Assembly: GCA_027024625.1 (NCBI GenBank)
Contig: JALVRY010000331.1
Span: forward strand, 1-11,737
From: Thiotrichaceae bacterium
GTDB lineage: Bacteria; Pseudomonadota; Gammaproteobacteria; Thiotrichales; Thiotrichaceae
Length of the DNA stretch: 11,737 bases
Direction: 5' to 3'
A program made the translations under genes and the position numbers. Shown here piece after piece: positions 1 to 6,972 of this stretch; positions within the stretch are counted from its first letter, which is position 1; each line of letters begins with the position of its first letter. The notes under the pieces were generated by a model. That model had not been told where the DNA came from. It searched no databases and saw only the letters and a list, made by a program, of their open reading frames with translations.

Positions 1-520
1 TAAGCGGAGTGGATAGCTCTAAATAGTCGCTAAGTTGAGTGAGGCAGTTATTTGTATCGTTGCGGATTGATTCAGCATCGTAATAAAAATACTGCCCTTG
101 GTTTTGTTCGCAAAAGTCGTTTATTGTGGTGAGTCGTTCCATATAGTAACGGCAGGCTTGTTGCGGGTCAGCGTAGGGGTGGTTGCCTTGTTTTTTTGAG
201 AATAAATTAATAATACTTTTTATGGTTTGTTCTGGCTTTCGCAAAGAGACAAGCAATTTGATGTGTATGTCCTTATTTGCAATTTTTTCTCGCTCTAGCG
301 GGTAGCTGTTATGCAAAAGCTTATCGAATAAATAGCGTGTGCCTGCCTTTATCGTTTCTTTTTCAGTATAAATTTCTTTTTGTTTGTATAAATCTGATGC
401 AGTTTGATAAGCAAGATGCATTTCGTAATAGCCAGAAATTTCTGCATGTGAGCCGAGAATATGACCAATTAAGCTGGTATTTGCACGCATGTGGCTGATA
501 AGGAAGATACGATCAAGCAT
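1..520 (-). CDS. Sulfotransferase-like protein, partial (C-terminus beyond window edge)
   Basis: The frame is open from an ATG at 520 to the window edge, giving 173 visible residues without a stop. The N-terminus (MLDRIFLISHMRANTSLIGH, then ILGSH and GYYEMH) has the layout of the PAPS 5'-phosphosulfate loop region of sulfotransferases. The later segment LLVSLRKPEQTIKSI (about residues 89–103) resembles the 3'-phosphate-binding Arg/Ser block. The usual Gly/Ser-rich loop is replaced by RANTS, so this is a divergent member. The start overlaps the end of cysC by 8 bases (ATGCTTGA), which suggests translational coupling. Making PAPS beside a PAPS-using enzyme is a coherent pairing. The acceptor (sugar, lipid or small molecule) cannot be told from this fragment. 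The sulfotransferase call is moderately sure; the substrate is unknown. Confidence 0.7.
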   Translation of the reverse strand, partial: MLDRIFLISHMRANTSLIGHILGSHAEISGYYEMHLAYQTASDLYKQKEIYTEKETIKAGTRYLFDKLLHNSYPLEREKIANKDIHIKLLVSLRKPEQTIKSIINLFSKKQGNHPYADPQQACRYYMERLTTINDFCEQNQGQYFYYDAESIRNDTNNCLTQLSDYLELSTPL

Positions 521-1085
521 GGATGTAGCCCTGTGCTTTTAAATATTGCAACACCACATCGACACACTGTTGCAATGTCATATCTTCAGTATTTAAGCAT
601 ATATCAGGATTTTCGGGGGGCTCATAAGGGGAGCTTAAGCCTGTAAAATTTTCAATTTCTCCCGCTCTTGCTTTAGCATATAGCCCCTTGCAATCTCTGC
701 GTTCGCATTCACTTAAAGGTGTCGCTACATAGATTTCAATAAATCCACCTTGCTGGCTGATTACGGCTTTTGCTTTTTGGCGTGCTGTTGCAAAGGGTGC
801 AATTAAGGCACAAATAGCAATGCCGCCATGTTTGTTTATCTCACTTGCGACATAAGCGATACGTTGCACATTAAGATCTCGATGAGCTTTGCTGAAATCA
901 AGCTCGCTGGATAGGTTCTCCCTAACGACATCACCATCCAATAAAGATATTTTCCGATACTGTTCGATTTTTTCAAGCTGAATTGCTAATTGAGAGGCAA
1001 TTGAAGTTTTACCCGCCCCTGATAATCCTGTTAGGAATAGGGTGAATCCGTTCTGTTGTTTGCCTGTATTGGAAGATTTGATCAT
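513..1085 (-). CDS. cysC: Adenylyl-sulfate kinase (APS kinase)
   Basis: This 190-residue protein phosphorylates adenylyl sulfate at the 3' position with ATP to give PAPS in the cytoplasm. The P-loop GLSGAGKTS lies at residues 20–28. Other family landmarks follow: DGDVVRENL, the region around residues 64–80 (FSKAHRDLN...RIAYVA), the CALIAPF block in place of the common ISPF/SPYR region, and the late signature KGLYAKARAGEI followed by FTG and SPYE. Length is normal for a stand-alone CysC and no CysN GTPase domain is fused. No clear Shine-Dalgarno sequence precedes the ATG. The gene is divergent from folP and overlaps the following sulfotransferase-like gene by 8 bases. The context points to PAPS supply for sulfation rather than, or as well as, assimilatory sulfate reduction; that role is inference. 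Confidence 0.95.
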   Translation of the reverse strand: MIKSSNTGKQQNGFTLFLTGLSGAGKTSIASQLAIQLEKIEQYRKISLLDGDVVRENLSSELDFSKAHRDLNVQRIAYVASEINKHGGIAICALIAPFATARQKAKAVISQQGGFIEIYVATPLSECERRDCKGLYAKARAGEIENFTGLSSPYEPPENPDICLNTEDMTLQQCVDVVLQYLKAQGYIHA

Positions 1086-1149
1086 AAGTGGGCTTGATAC
1101 TTATAAAAATTCCCCTATCCTATCATTTCTTTCCCATCATTTTAAACTA
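1086..1149 (+). promoter_or_regulatory. Divergent cysC/folP intergenic region with a possible sigma70-like promoter toward folP
   Basis: These 64 bases must carry the start signals for at least one of the two divergent genes. On the plus strand TTGATA at 1093–1098 is followed, 16 bases on, by TATCCT. This is a plausible but imperfect −35/−10 pair about 30 bases upstream of the folP start. I see no equally good pair on the minus strand. No start site is proven. Confidence 0.3.
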
Positions 1150-1971
1150 ATGCCGATGCTCGATCTCACACAGCTACACATCATGGGTATTCTCAATGTT
1201 ACGCCAGATTCTTTTTCAGATGGTGGTAAGCACAACACCATAGATACCGCTCTTTATCATGCTGAAAAAATGCTAAATGAAGGAGCCAGTATTATTGATA
1301 TTGGTGGTGAATCAACCCGTCCAAATGCCCCAGATGTCGCTTTAAATGAAGAACTTGACCGTGTTATTCCTGTCGTAGAGAAACTAAAAGCAGAATTTGA
1401 TGTGGTTATATCGGTGGATACCAGTAAAGCGGCCGTAATGAAAGCTGCGATTCAGCTTGGTGCAGATATGATCAATGATGTAAGAGCATTACAAGGTGAA
1501 GGGGCATTACAAGCCTGTGCTGATTCCGATGTGCCAATCTGCTTAATGCACATGCAAGGTCAGCCAAGGACGATGCAAACCAAGCCTGAATATCAGGATG
1601 TGATAACAGACATTAAGGCGTTTTTTCAGCAGCGTATTGTTGATTGTGAGCAAGCAGGTATTGAACGTAATCGCTTAATACTTGACCCGGGTTTTGGTTT
1701 TGGGAAGACTTTAGATCATAATGTTGCTCTGTTAGCGGGCTTAGAGCAATTTGCAGATCTTGGATTGCCTTTATTGGTCGGTATCTCACGAAAAACGATG
1801 ATAGGAGCTTTATTGGACGATGCTCCTGTTGATCAACGACTATATGGCAGTGTATCAGCCGCAGTGATTGCGGCAATGAAAGGGGCGAATATCCTTCGAG
1901 TACACGATGTAAAAGCGACAGCAGATGCAATAAAGATTGTGCAAGCTGTCCGGCAAAATAATGTCCAGTAA
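1150..1971 (+). CDS. folP: Dihydropteroate synthase
   Basis: This 273-residue enzyme joins 4-aminobenzoate to hydroxymethyl-dihydropterin pyrophosphate to make dihydropteroate in folate synthesis; it is the sulfonamide target. Landmarks are MGILNVTPDSFSDGG (12–26), IDIGGESTRPNA (49–60), ISVDTSKA (87–94), MINDVRAL (107–114), MHMQG (133–137), LILDPGFGFGKT (176–187), GISRK (211–215) and the C-terminal RVHDV (250–254), all as expected for the TIM-barrel active site. The frame stays open upstream to an ATG at 1042, but that part lies antisense inside cysC and lacks family similarity. I therefore use the ATG at 1150 (a second one is at 1156). There is no clear ribosome binding site. In many relatives ftsH precedes folP; here cysC does. 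Confidence 0.95.
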   Translation: MPMLDLTQLHIMGILNVTPDSFSDGGKHNTIDTALYHAEKMLNEGASIIDIGGESTRPNAPDVALNEELDRVIPVVEKLKAEFDVVISVDTSKAAVMKAAIQLGADMINDVRALQGEGALQACADSDVPICLMHMQGQPRTMQTKPEYQDVITDIKAFFQQRIVDCEQAGIERNRLILDPGFGFGKTLDHNVALLAGLEQFADLGLPLLVGISRKTMIGALLDDAPVDQRLYGSVSAAVIAAMKGANILRVHDVKATADAIKIVQAVRQNNVQ

Positions 1972-2003
1972 ATAAGTAAATCGGCAAGAAAAATGCAGGT
2001 TTA

Positions 2004-2050
2004 CCTGAATCCGTGATTTCACTGTGCCGTAGTGAAGTCACAGATTCAGG
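2004..2050 (+). repeat. Long inverted repeat (20-bp stem, 7-base loop) between folP and glmM
   Basis: Arms at 2004–2023 and 2031–2050 pair over 20 positions with one C·A mismatch and one U·G wobble, around the loop GTGCCGT. No T-run follows, so it is not a standard intrinsic terminator. It ends 10 bases before the AAAGGA ribosome binding site of glmM. It could be a message-stabilising or attenuating hairpin, or a copy of a dispersed palindromic repeat. The role is not known. Confidence 0.8.
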
Positions 2051-2073
2051 GTTTAGATAAAAGGAAAATAATA

Positions 2074-3414
2074 ATGGCTAGAAAATATTTCGGAACAGAT
2101 GGCATTCGTGGAGAAATTGGCAAATTCCCAATGACACCAGAGTTTGCACTAAAACTGGGTTGGGCGGCAGGTAAGGTACTTGCGGATGATGGACGTTCGC
2201 TGGTGCTTATCGGCAAAGATACACGAATTTCAGGCTATATGTTGGAATCTGCATTACAAGCAGGTTTGGTTGCAGCAGGCGTGAGTATCCGTTTACTCGG
2301 GCCAATGCCAACTCCCGCTGTTGCGTATTTAACCCAAGCCTTTCGTGCGTCAGCAGGGATTGTCATCAGTGCTTCTCACAACCCTTATCAGGATAACGGC
2401 GTTAAGTTTTTTTCTAGTGAAGGCGTAAAGTTAGCAGATGACATTGAAGAACGCATTGAAGAATATTTAGAGCAGGATTGTACCGTTGTTGCATCGGATA
2501 AACTGGGCAAAGTTGAATTTGTAAAAGATGCAGCAGGACGTTATATCGAATTTTGCAAACGGGCATTGCCATCACATACTGCACTCAGTGGGCTACGCGT
2601 TGTTGTCGATTGTGCTAATGGAGCGACCTACCATATTGCACCAAACGTATTAGCAGAATTAGGTGCAGATGTTATTACTATCGCAAATGAACCTGATGGT
2701 TTAAATATTAACCAAAACTGTGGTGCAACATCATTAAAAAGTTTACAAAATGCAGTTCAACAATATCGTGCAGATATTGGAGTGGCATTGGATGGTGATG
2801 GTGATCGCCTAATGATGGTAGATCATAAAGGTAATATAGTCGATGGAGATCAAGCATTGGCAATAATTGCTCAACACCGTTTGGACGAAGGCACGATTGG
2901 CAAGCATGTTGTTGGTACGTTAATGAGTAATCTTGGCTTAGAAAAGGCCATTGAAAATATGGGGCTACAATTCCACCGTGCCGATGTGGGCGACCGTTAT
3001 GTGATGAAAGTCATGAATGAAACAGGAGCGATTCTTGGTGGCGAAGGTTCAGGACATGTCATCATCCATGATCGTATTCCAACAGGAGATGGTATTATCG
3101 CCGCTTTGCAGGTGTTATCTGCCATCATTGATAGTGGAAAGACTTTGTGCGAACTTAAACAAGTCATGACCAAATACCCCCAGACCTTAGTTAATGTGCG
3201 AGTTGCACAAAGAGAAGGCGATACAGGAGTTGACTTGGATAATGATAAAATTCAAGAGGCTGTGGCTCAAGTGGAAGAGCAGCTCGGTAGCCGTGGTAGG
3301 GTGCTATTGAGAAAGTCTGGCACAGAACCATTGGTGAGGGTTATGGTTGAAGGTGAAGATGAGGCAGAGACCAAAATATTGGCTGACCTGATTGCAGATG
3401 CAGTACGTGAATCT
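2074..3414 (+). CDS. glmM: Phosphoglucosamine mutase
   Basis: This 447-residue enzyme (without the stop codon) interconverts glucosamine-6-phosphate and glucosamine-1-phosphate, feeding UDP-GlcNAc for peptidoglycan and LPS. The N-terminus [12 protein letters not shown] is the family signature. The phosphoserine loop ISASHNP (98–104) contains the expected active-site Ser101. The Mg-binding loop DGDGDR is at 240–245, the sugar-specificity loop GGEGSGH at 322–328, and the phosphate-binding [11 protein letters not shown] at 413–423. Length matches the family. The ATG at 2074 is chosen over the in-frame ATG at 2032 because it has an AAAGGA ribosome binding site at about 2060–2065 and starts at the conserved N-terminus; the earlier start would lie inside the folP–glmM hairpin. 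It follows folP, as in many gammaproteobacteria. Confidence 0.97.
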
Positions 3415-3507
3415 TAAATTGTTTGCTTTTTCACAGAAAACATTGATTTATTCTTGCGGGAAAGTTAATCTCTCGCGTCTTATATTAGCTTCGTAGGAAC
3501 ATGTGTT

Positions 3508-4254
3508 ATGCGTAAAACATTAGTAGCAGGAAACTGGAAATTAAATGGTTCAAAAGATAGCATTAAAACGCTAGTTACTGATCTCTTGGCAGGAATGTCA
3601 GAAGTTACGGATACACAAGTTGCCGTCTGCCCTCCTTATATCTACATCCCAATGGTTGCAGAAATGCTAGAAGGCAGTGCAGTTGCGGTAGGATCACAAG
3701 ATAATGCTGATCAAGAATCTGGTGCATTTACCGGTGAAGTTGCAGCCCCAATGCTGAAAGAAATGGGCTGTACCTACGCGATTGTAGGTCACTCCGAGCG
3801 CCGTAGTATTTATGGCGAAACGGATGCTGATACAGCAAACAAATACGCAGCAGCACGCAAAGCAGGTTTAACACCAATTTTATGTGTAGGTGAATTACTG
3901 GAAGAGCGTGAAAATGGCATAACAGAAGATGTGGTTGCTCGTCAGCTGGATGCAGTGATTGACCTTGAAGGTGTAGAAGCTTTGGCAGATGGCGTAATCG
4001 CATATGAGCCTGTCTGGGCAATCGGCACAGGTAAAACAGCATCACCAGAGCAAGCTCAAGCAGTACACGCATTTATTCGTGGTAAAATTTCGGCACTCAA
4101 CGAAGATGTCGCAGCAAAGGTACAAATTTTATACGGTGGAAGTATGAATGCCGGTAATGCCGCAGAACTGCTTGCGATGGAAGATATCGATGGTGGTTTG
4201 ATTGGCGGTGCATCACTTGCAGCTGATACATTCTTACCAATTTGTAAGGCTTAA
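3508..4254 (+). CDS. tpiA: Triosephosphate isomerase
   Basis: This 248-residue TIM-barrel enzyme interconverts dihydroxyacetone phosphate and glyceraldehyde-3-phosphate. The N-terminus AGNWKLNG carries substrate-binding Asn9 and Lys11. The catalytic His95 lies in AIVGHSERR, and the catalytic base Glu167 in AYEPVWAIGTGKTA, which also forms the flexible lid. The phosphate-binding YGGSMN is at 209–214 and LIGGASL at 231–237. Length is normal. A TAGGA ribosome binding site lies 9–13 bases before the ATG. The 90-base gap after glmM holds a weak 6-bp hairpin (GCGGGA...TCTCGC, one G·U pair) but no convincing terminator. TpiA is therefore probably read at least partly with glmM and secG. Confidence 0.98.
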   Translation: MRKTLVAGNWKLNGSKDSIKTLVTDLLAGMSEVTDTQVAVCPPYIYIPMVAEMLEGSAVAVGSQDNADQESGAFTGEVAAPMLKEMGCTYAIVGHSERRSIYGETDADTANKYAAARKAGLTPILCVGELLEERENGITEDVVARQLDAVIDLEGVEALADGVIAYEPVWAIGTGKTASPEQAQAVHAFIRGKISALNEDVAAKVQILYGGSMNAGNAAELLAMEDIDGGLIGGASLAADTFLPICKA

Positions 4255-4261
4255 AACTCAA

Positions 4262-4289
4262 TAGCTTAGCAGAATATCTTGCTAAGCTA
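4262..4289 (+). terminator. Perfect 10-bp hairpin between tpiA and secG (possible attenuator or weak terminator)
   Basis: TAGCTTAGCA at 4262–4271 pairs perfectly with 4280–4289 around an 8-base loop. It sits seven bases after the tpiA stop. The following bases (GATTTAATAAG) are AT-rich but lack a real T-run, so it could thin out transcription into secG or protect the tpiA 3' end rather than stop transcription fully. Confidence 0.45.
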
Positions 4290-4311
4290 GATTTAATAAG
4301 AAAATAACAAC

Positions 4312-4785
4312 ATGCTATATAACATATTATTAATTGTTCAAATTATCGTATCAGTCAGTATCATCGGTCTGGTATTGGTTCAGCACGGTAAAGGTGCAGA
4401 TGCAGGTGCTGCTTTTGGTAGCGGAGCATCGGGTACGGTATTTGGCTCACGCGGCTCAGGAAACTTCCTTAGTCGCTCAACAGGTGTTCTTGCTGCAATC
4501 TTCTTTGCAAACTCGTTAACACTTGCGTGGATAGTTGCACACAAGCCAGAAACAACCAGCTTAGTGGATTCACTACCTAAAACAGAGCAGGTATCAACAC
4601 AAGCGGCTAAAACAGAAGTTCAAGATACTAACGCTAAACCCGCAGCCGATACAAAACCTGCGGATACTGCTACAGCTAACAAAGAAGCTTCACCTGCAGA
4701 TGCCATCCCAGATGATACAGGAGCAGCCGCAGAAACAGCTCCCGCTCCCGCAGCGCAAGACAAAACCTCAGACATACCTGAGTAA
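4312..4785 (+). CDS. secG: Preprotein translocase subunit SecG with a long Ala/Thr/Pro-rich tail
   Basis: SecG is the small inner-membrane partner of SecYE that helps SecA-driven protein export. Two hydrophobic segments are seen (about 3–23 and 56–76). They are separated by the conserved cytoplasmic stretch LVQHGKGADAGAAFGSGASG and FGSRGSGNFLSR. The core ends near residue 80. A further 77 residues are low-complexity, rich in Ala, Thr, Pro, Asp and Lys, and end in SDIPE. This makes the protein 157 residues, longer than the roughly 110 of the E. coli protein. Such variable tails occur in other SecG proteins. The ribosome binding site is weak (AAGAAAATAAC before the ATG). The gene ends only 9 bases before tRNA-Leu(GAG), an arrangement also found in E. 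coli. Confidence 0.95.
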   Translation: MLYNILLIVQIIVSVSIIGLVLVQHGKGADAGAAFGSGASGTVFGSRGSGNFLSRSTGVLAAIFFANSLTLAWIVAHKPETTSLVDSLPKTEQVSTQAAKTEVQDTNAKPAADTKPADTATANKEASPADAIPDDTGAAAETAPAPAAQDKTSDIPE

Positions 4786-4794
4786 ACCAAACAT

Positions 4795-4879
4795 GCCGAT
4801 GTGGTGAAATTGGTAGACACGCACGCTTGAGGGGCGTGTTGCTCACGCAGTGCCGGTTCGACTCCGGCCATCGGCACCA
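4795..4879 (+). tRNA. tRNA-Leu (anticodon GAG)
   Basis: The 85-base gene includes an encoded CCA. The acceptor arm GCCGATG pairs with CATCGGC, and the discriminator is A as expected for leucine. The anticodon loop TTGAGGG sits on the stem CACGC/GCGTG and gives anticodon GAG for CUC/CUU codons. A long variable arm of class II type is present, and the T-arm contains GGTTCGACTCC. It lies 9 bases after secG and is probably on the same transcript. Confidence 0.97.
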
Positions 4880-4886
4880 TTTTTCT

Positions 4887-4964
4887 GTTTCAAGGGGTTT
4901 CAGAATGTTCCAAACCCCTTATTCTATAAAGCTCTGAAGCATATTCTTGTTTCAACTCGTTTCA
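4887..4964 (+). repeat. GTTTCA repeat array with 10-bp spacing downstream of tRNA-Leu
   Basis: GTTTCA occurs at 4887 and 4897, a variant GTTCCA at 4907, and GTTTCA again at 4949 and 4959. The two pairs share the form GTTTCAA-NNN-GTTTCA and start 62 bases apart, close to six helical turns. Helically phased short repeats just 3' of a tRNA resemble the accessory binding sites beside tyrosine-integrase attachment sites. No integrase gene is present here, so this would be a remnant. That reading is inference. Confidence 0.5.
4892..4920 (+). terminator. Hairpin after tRNA-Leu(GAG), possible terminator
   Basis: AAGGGGTTT at 4892–4900 pairs perfectly with AAACCCCTT at 4912–4920, with an 11-base loop. 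It is 13 bases past the tRNA CCA and is followed by ATTCTATAAA, with only a weak U-tract. It is the best candidate end for the tpiA–secG–tRNA transcript. It overlaps the GTTTCA repeats, so one stretch may serve or have served two purposes. The remaining 4921–5059 is AT-rich and has no gene that I can support. Confidence 0.45.
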
Positions 4965-5059
4965 TCGTTATTCTTGCTTTTTCACGCGTTATTTATAACT
5001 ACTATATTTCAGTAGCAGTTAAGAGATAGCCACTACCAAAATAAAACTCCATTTTCATC

Positions 5060-6241
5060 TTATTCAGAATACGCCGCTTTAGCCGCTGAAACAGCCTTAC
5101 CTGACCGAATATCTGCACCCATTTCAGAAAGCACAGCATCCAATGCACCCAAGCAGTTTAGTACATTGGTTTCATTGCTTGCAAAACCCATCAAACCAAT
5201 ACGCCAGATTTTACCCGCCATTGAACCTAAGCCTGCACCAATTTCAAGGTTATAACTGTTCAATAATGTGCTTCTTACTGCTGCTTCATCAACACCTTCA
5301 GGAATTGTTACCGCATTAAGCTGAGGCAAACGATAAGCTTCATCAACAAAGAATGATAACCCCATCGCCTCTACCCCTGCTTTTAATGCATTATGGTTAG
5401 TTGCATGACGTTCCCAAGAGTTTTCCAGCCCTTCTTCTTGTAAAATAACCAAAGCTTCATGAAAACCATATAGAGAATTGATTGGAGCTGTATGGTGATA
5501 AGAACGCTGTGCATTACTTCCCCAATACCCCATTACCAAATTGAGATCTAAGAACCAACTTTGAACCTTTGTTTTACGGTTTTGGATTTTATTAATTGCA
5601 CGCTCACTAAAACTCACAGGTGAAATTCCAGGCGTACAAGAAACACACTTCTGCGTACCTGAATAAATAGCATCAATTTCCCACTCATCTACTTTCAAAG
5701 GAGACCCTGCAAGTGACGTCACTGCATCAACAATCGCCAAACAATCATACTGATGAGCTAACTTTACTAGGGTTTCGGCATCAGAAATTGCTCCCGTTGA
5801 TGTTTCTGCATGAACAAATGCAACTACAGAGGCATCAGGATTCGCTTGTAGCGTTTCCTCTAATTTAGCTGGGCTAACAGGTTTACCCCAATCTTCCTCG
5901 ATCATGATCGGTGTTGCACCACAACGCTCAACATTCTCTTTCATCCGCATGCCAAAAACACCATTTTGGCAAACAATTACCTTTTCACCGGGTTCTACCA
6001 AATTAACAAAGCACATCTCCATACCTGCAGAACCTGGAGCAGAAACAGGCATTGTTAATTTATTTTCTGTTTGAAAAGCATACTGCAACAACGCTTTAGT
6101 TTCTTCCATCATCCCCACAAAAGCAGGATCAAGATGTCCAATAGTTGGGCGTGACATCGCCTCTAAAATGCGTGGATTGACATCAGAAGGACCAGGTCCC
6201 ATCAATGTTCTAACGGGAGGATGAAATGAACTAATAGCCAT
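5060..6241 (-). CDS. Class V PLP aminotransferase, alanine/serine–glyoxylate type
   Basis: This 393-residue protein belongs to the family of alanine–glyoxylate and serine–glyoxylate/pyruvate aminotransferases, which transfer amino groups to glyoxylate or pyruvate. Visible landmarks are GPGPSDVNPRILEA (16–29), the cofactor segment SAPGSAGME (67–75), HAETSTG (144–150), the pyridine-binding Asp172 in IVDAVTS, the PLP-binding Lys198 in YSGTQKC, SPVSFSERA (207–215), the RSYHHTAP loop (246–253), and a C-terminal RIGLMGF carrying the likely carboxylate-binding Arg. An AGGAAT ribosome binding site precedes the ATG. The gene stands alone, divergent from the DUF1820 gene. The preferred amino donor cannot be read from sequence. 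A role in glycine/serine metabolism, photorespiration-like glyoxylate removal or the methylotrophic serine cycle is possible but unproven. Confidence 0.9.
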   Translation of the reverse strand: MAISSFHPPVRTLMGPGPSDVNPRILEAMSRPTIGHLDPAFVGMMEETKALLQYAFQTENKLTMPVSAPGSAGMEMCFVNLVEPGEKVIVCQNGVFGMRMKENVERCGATPIMIEEDWGKPVSPAKLEETLQANPDASVVAFVHAETSTGAISDAETLVKLAHQYDCLAIVDAVTSLAGSPLKVDEWEIDAIYSGTQKCVSCTPGISPVSFSERAINKIQNRKTKVQSWFLDLNLVMGYWGSNAQRSYHHTAPINSLYGFHEALVILQEEGLENSWERHATNHNALKAGVEAMGLSFFVDEAYRLPQLNAVTIPEGVDEAAVRSTLLNSYNLEIGAGLGSMAGKIWRIGLMGFASNETNVLNCLGALDAVLSEMGADIRSGKAVSAAKAAYSE

Positions 6242-6416
6242 GAAATTATTCCTATTTATTAAAATACTTATACTTGTGAGTCTACTCTAAAGGCTATCAT
6301 CAATATACATTATGAGAATTAAAAGATAATAAAACAGCCCTTAAAAATTCAGCTGGCAATTGTAACGAAAGCTTTTATCTGCTAAAAGAACCCGTCCGAT
6401 TAATAAGGTAACTATT
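6242..6416. promoter_or_regulatory. Divergent intergenic region between the aminotransferase and DUF1820 genes
   Basis: This 175-base AT-rich region must hold promoters for both divergent genes. A short hairpin (CTTTTA at 6372–6377 with TAAAAG at 6383–6388) lies 28 bases before the DUF1820 start. I could not pick convincing −35/−10 pairs on either strand. Confidence 0.35.
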
Positions 6417-6761
6417 GTGGAAAAAGAAAAGCTCTATAAAGTCAGCTTTATCAACCAAGATAAAATCTTCGAAGTCTTTGCTAAACAAGTTTATGAATCT
6501 GATTTGTATGGCTTTATCGTAGTTGAAGAGCTTGTATTCAATGCACAAAGCGAAATTGTTGTTGACCCCTCAGAAGAAAAACTAAGAAATGAATTTGATT
6601 CCGTCCAGAGAACCTTCGTCCCGATCCATTCAATTATTCGAATTGATGAAGTAGAAAAATCTGGAAACTGTAAAATACACAACCTAGAAAATAGCGGAAA
6701 TGTCACCGCATTCCCTGCAAATAAAAATAAATCCAATAAATTTACTCCAGATGCAAATTAA
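6417..6761 (+). CDS. DUF1820 family protein
   Basis: This 114-residue soluble protein has no signal peptide or membrane segment. The N-terminal 85 residues follow the DUF1820 pattern: LYKVSFINQDKIFEVFAKQV (6–25), YGFIVVEELVF (31–41), VVDPSEEKLRNEF (48–60), and RTFVPIHSIIRIDEVEKSG (65–83). The last 30 residues are polar, rich in Asn and Lys, and probably disordered. The function of the family is unknown; it is widespread in gammaproteobacteria. The start is GTG, chosen because AAGG lies at about 6405–6408 with good spacing and the conserved region begins at once. It is followed 45 bases later by tRNA-Ser. Confidence 0.85.
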   Translation: MEKEKLYKVSFINQDKIFEVFAKQVYESDLYGFIVVEELVFNAQSEIVVDPSEEKLRNEFDSVQRTFVPIHSIIRIDEVEKSGNCKIHNLENSGNVTAFPANKNKSNKFTPDAN

Positions 6762-6806
6762 TACTGGAAACCTTGCAAAGTTTTCATTATTCTACGCACC
6801 TCCAAT

Positions 6807-6898
6807 GGAGAGGTGGCAGAGCTCGGCCGAATGCACTTGATTTGAAATCAAGCGAAGGTTCACCCCTTCCGTGGGTTCGAATCCCACCCTCTCCGCCA
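6807..6898 (+). tRNA. tRNA-Ser (anticodon UGA)
   Basis: The 92-base gene includes an encoded CCA. Acceptor strands GGAGAGG and CCTCTCC pair, with discriminator G as expected for serine. The anticodon stem CTTGA/TCAAG carries the loop TTTGAAA, giving anticodon TGA for UCA codons. The long variable arm (GAAGG...CCTTC) and the T-arm GGTTCGAATCC are typical of a class II serine tRNA. Confidence 0.97.
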
Positions 6899-6906
6899 TA
6901 CATGAG

Positions 6907-6925
6907 TTCTACGAGAGCCGTAGAA
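6907..6925 (+). other. Perfect 7-bp hairpin just after tRNA-Ser
   Basis: TTCTACG at 6907–6913 pairs with CGTAGAA at 6919–6925 around a 5-base loop. It lies between the tRNA 3' end and the terminator, forming a two-hairpin trailer. It may aid 3' processing of the tRNA precursor; no function is shown. Confidence 0.5.
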
Positions 6926-6930
6926 GTCCG

Positions 6931-6957
6931 AAAGCCCGCATCACAGCGGGCTTTTTT
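6931..6957 (+). terminator. Strong intrinsic terminator after tRNA-Ser
   Basis: GCCCGC at 6934–6939 pairs with GCGGGC at 6946–6951, extended by AAA/TTT to 9 bp, with the loop ATCACA and a run of six T (6952–6957). This is a textbook Rho-independent terminator for the DUF1820/tRNA-Ser transcript. Confidence 0.92.
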
Positions 6958-6972
6958 GTGGGTGTGGTGTTC

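Noticed and set aside
1042..1149. In-frame extension of folP upstream to an ATG at 1042
   Set aside because: It lies antisense within the 5' part of cysC, lacks a ribosome binding site, and adds 36 residues unlike any dihydropteroate synthase N-terminus.
1613..2041. Open frame of 142 codons on the minus strand opposite folP
   Set aside because: It is antisense to a well-supported gene, has low-complexity Leu-rich content and matches no family I recognise.
2032..2073. In-frame extension of glmM upstream to an ATG at 2032
   Set aside because: The ATG is inside the arm of the long hairpin, and the conserved [10 protein letters not shown]-terminus begins at 2074 with a good ribosome binding site.
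3728..4072. Open frame of 114 codons on the minus strand opposite tpiA
   Set aside because: It is a shadow of a highly conserved gene; its Leu/His-rich content reflects the antisense of Glu/Ala/Gly codons.
4620..4880. Minus-strand open frame across the secG tail and tRNA-Leu
   Set aside because: It runs through a tRNA gene and antisense to the Ala/Thr-rich tail; the Ala/Val composition follows from the repeat-like coding sequence.
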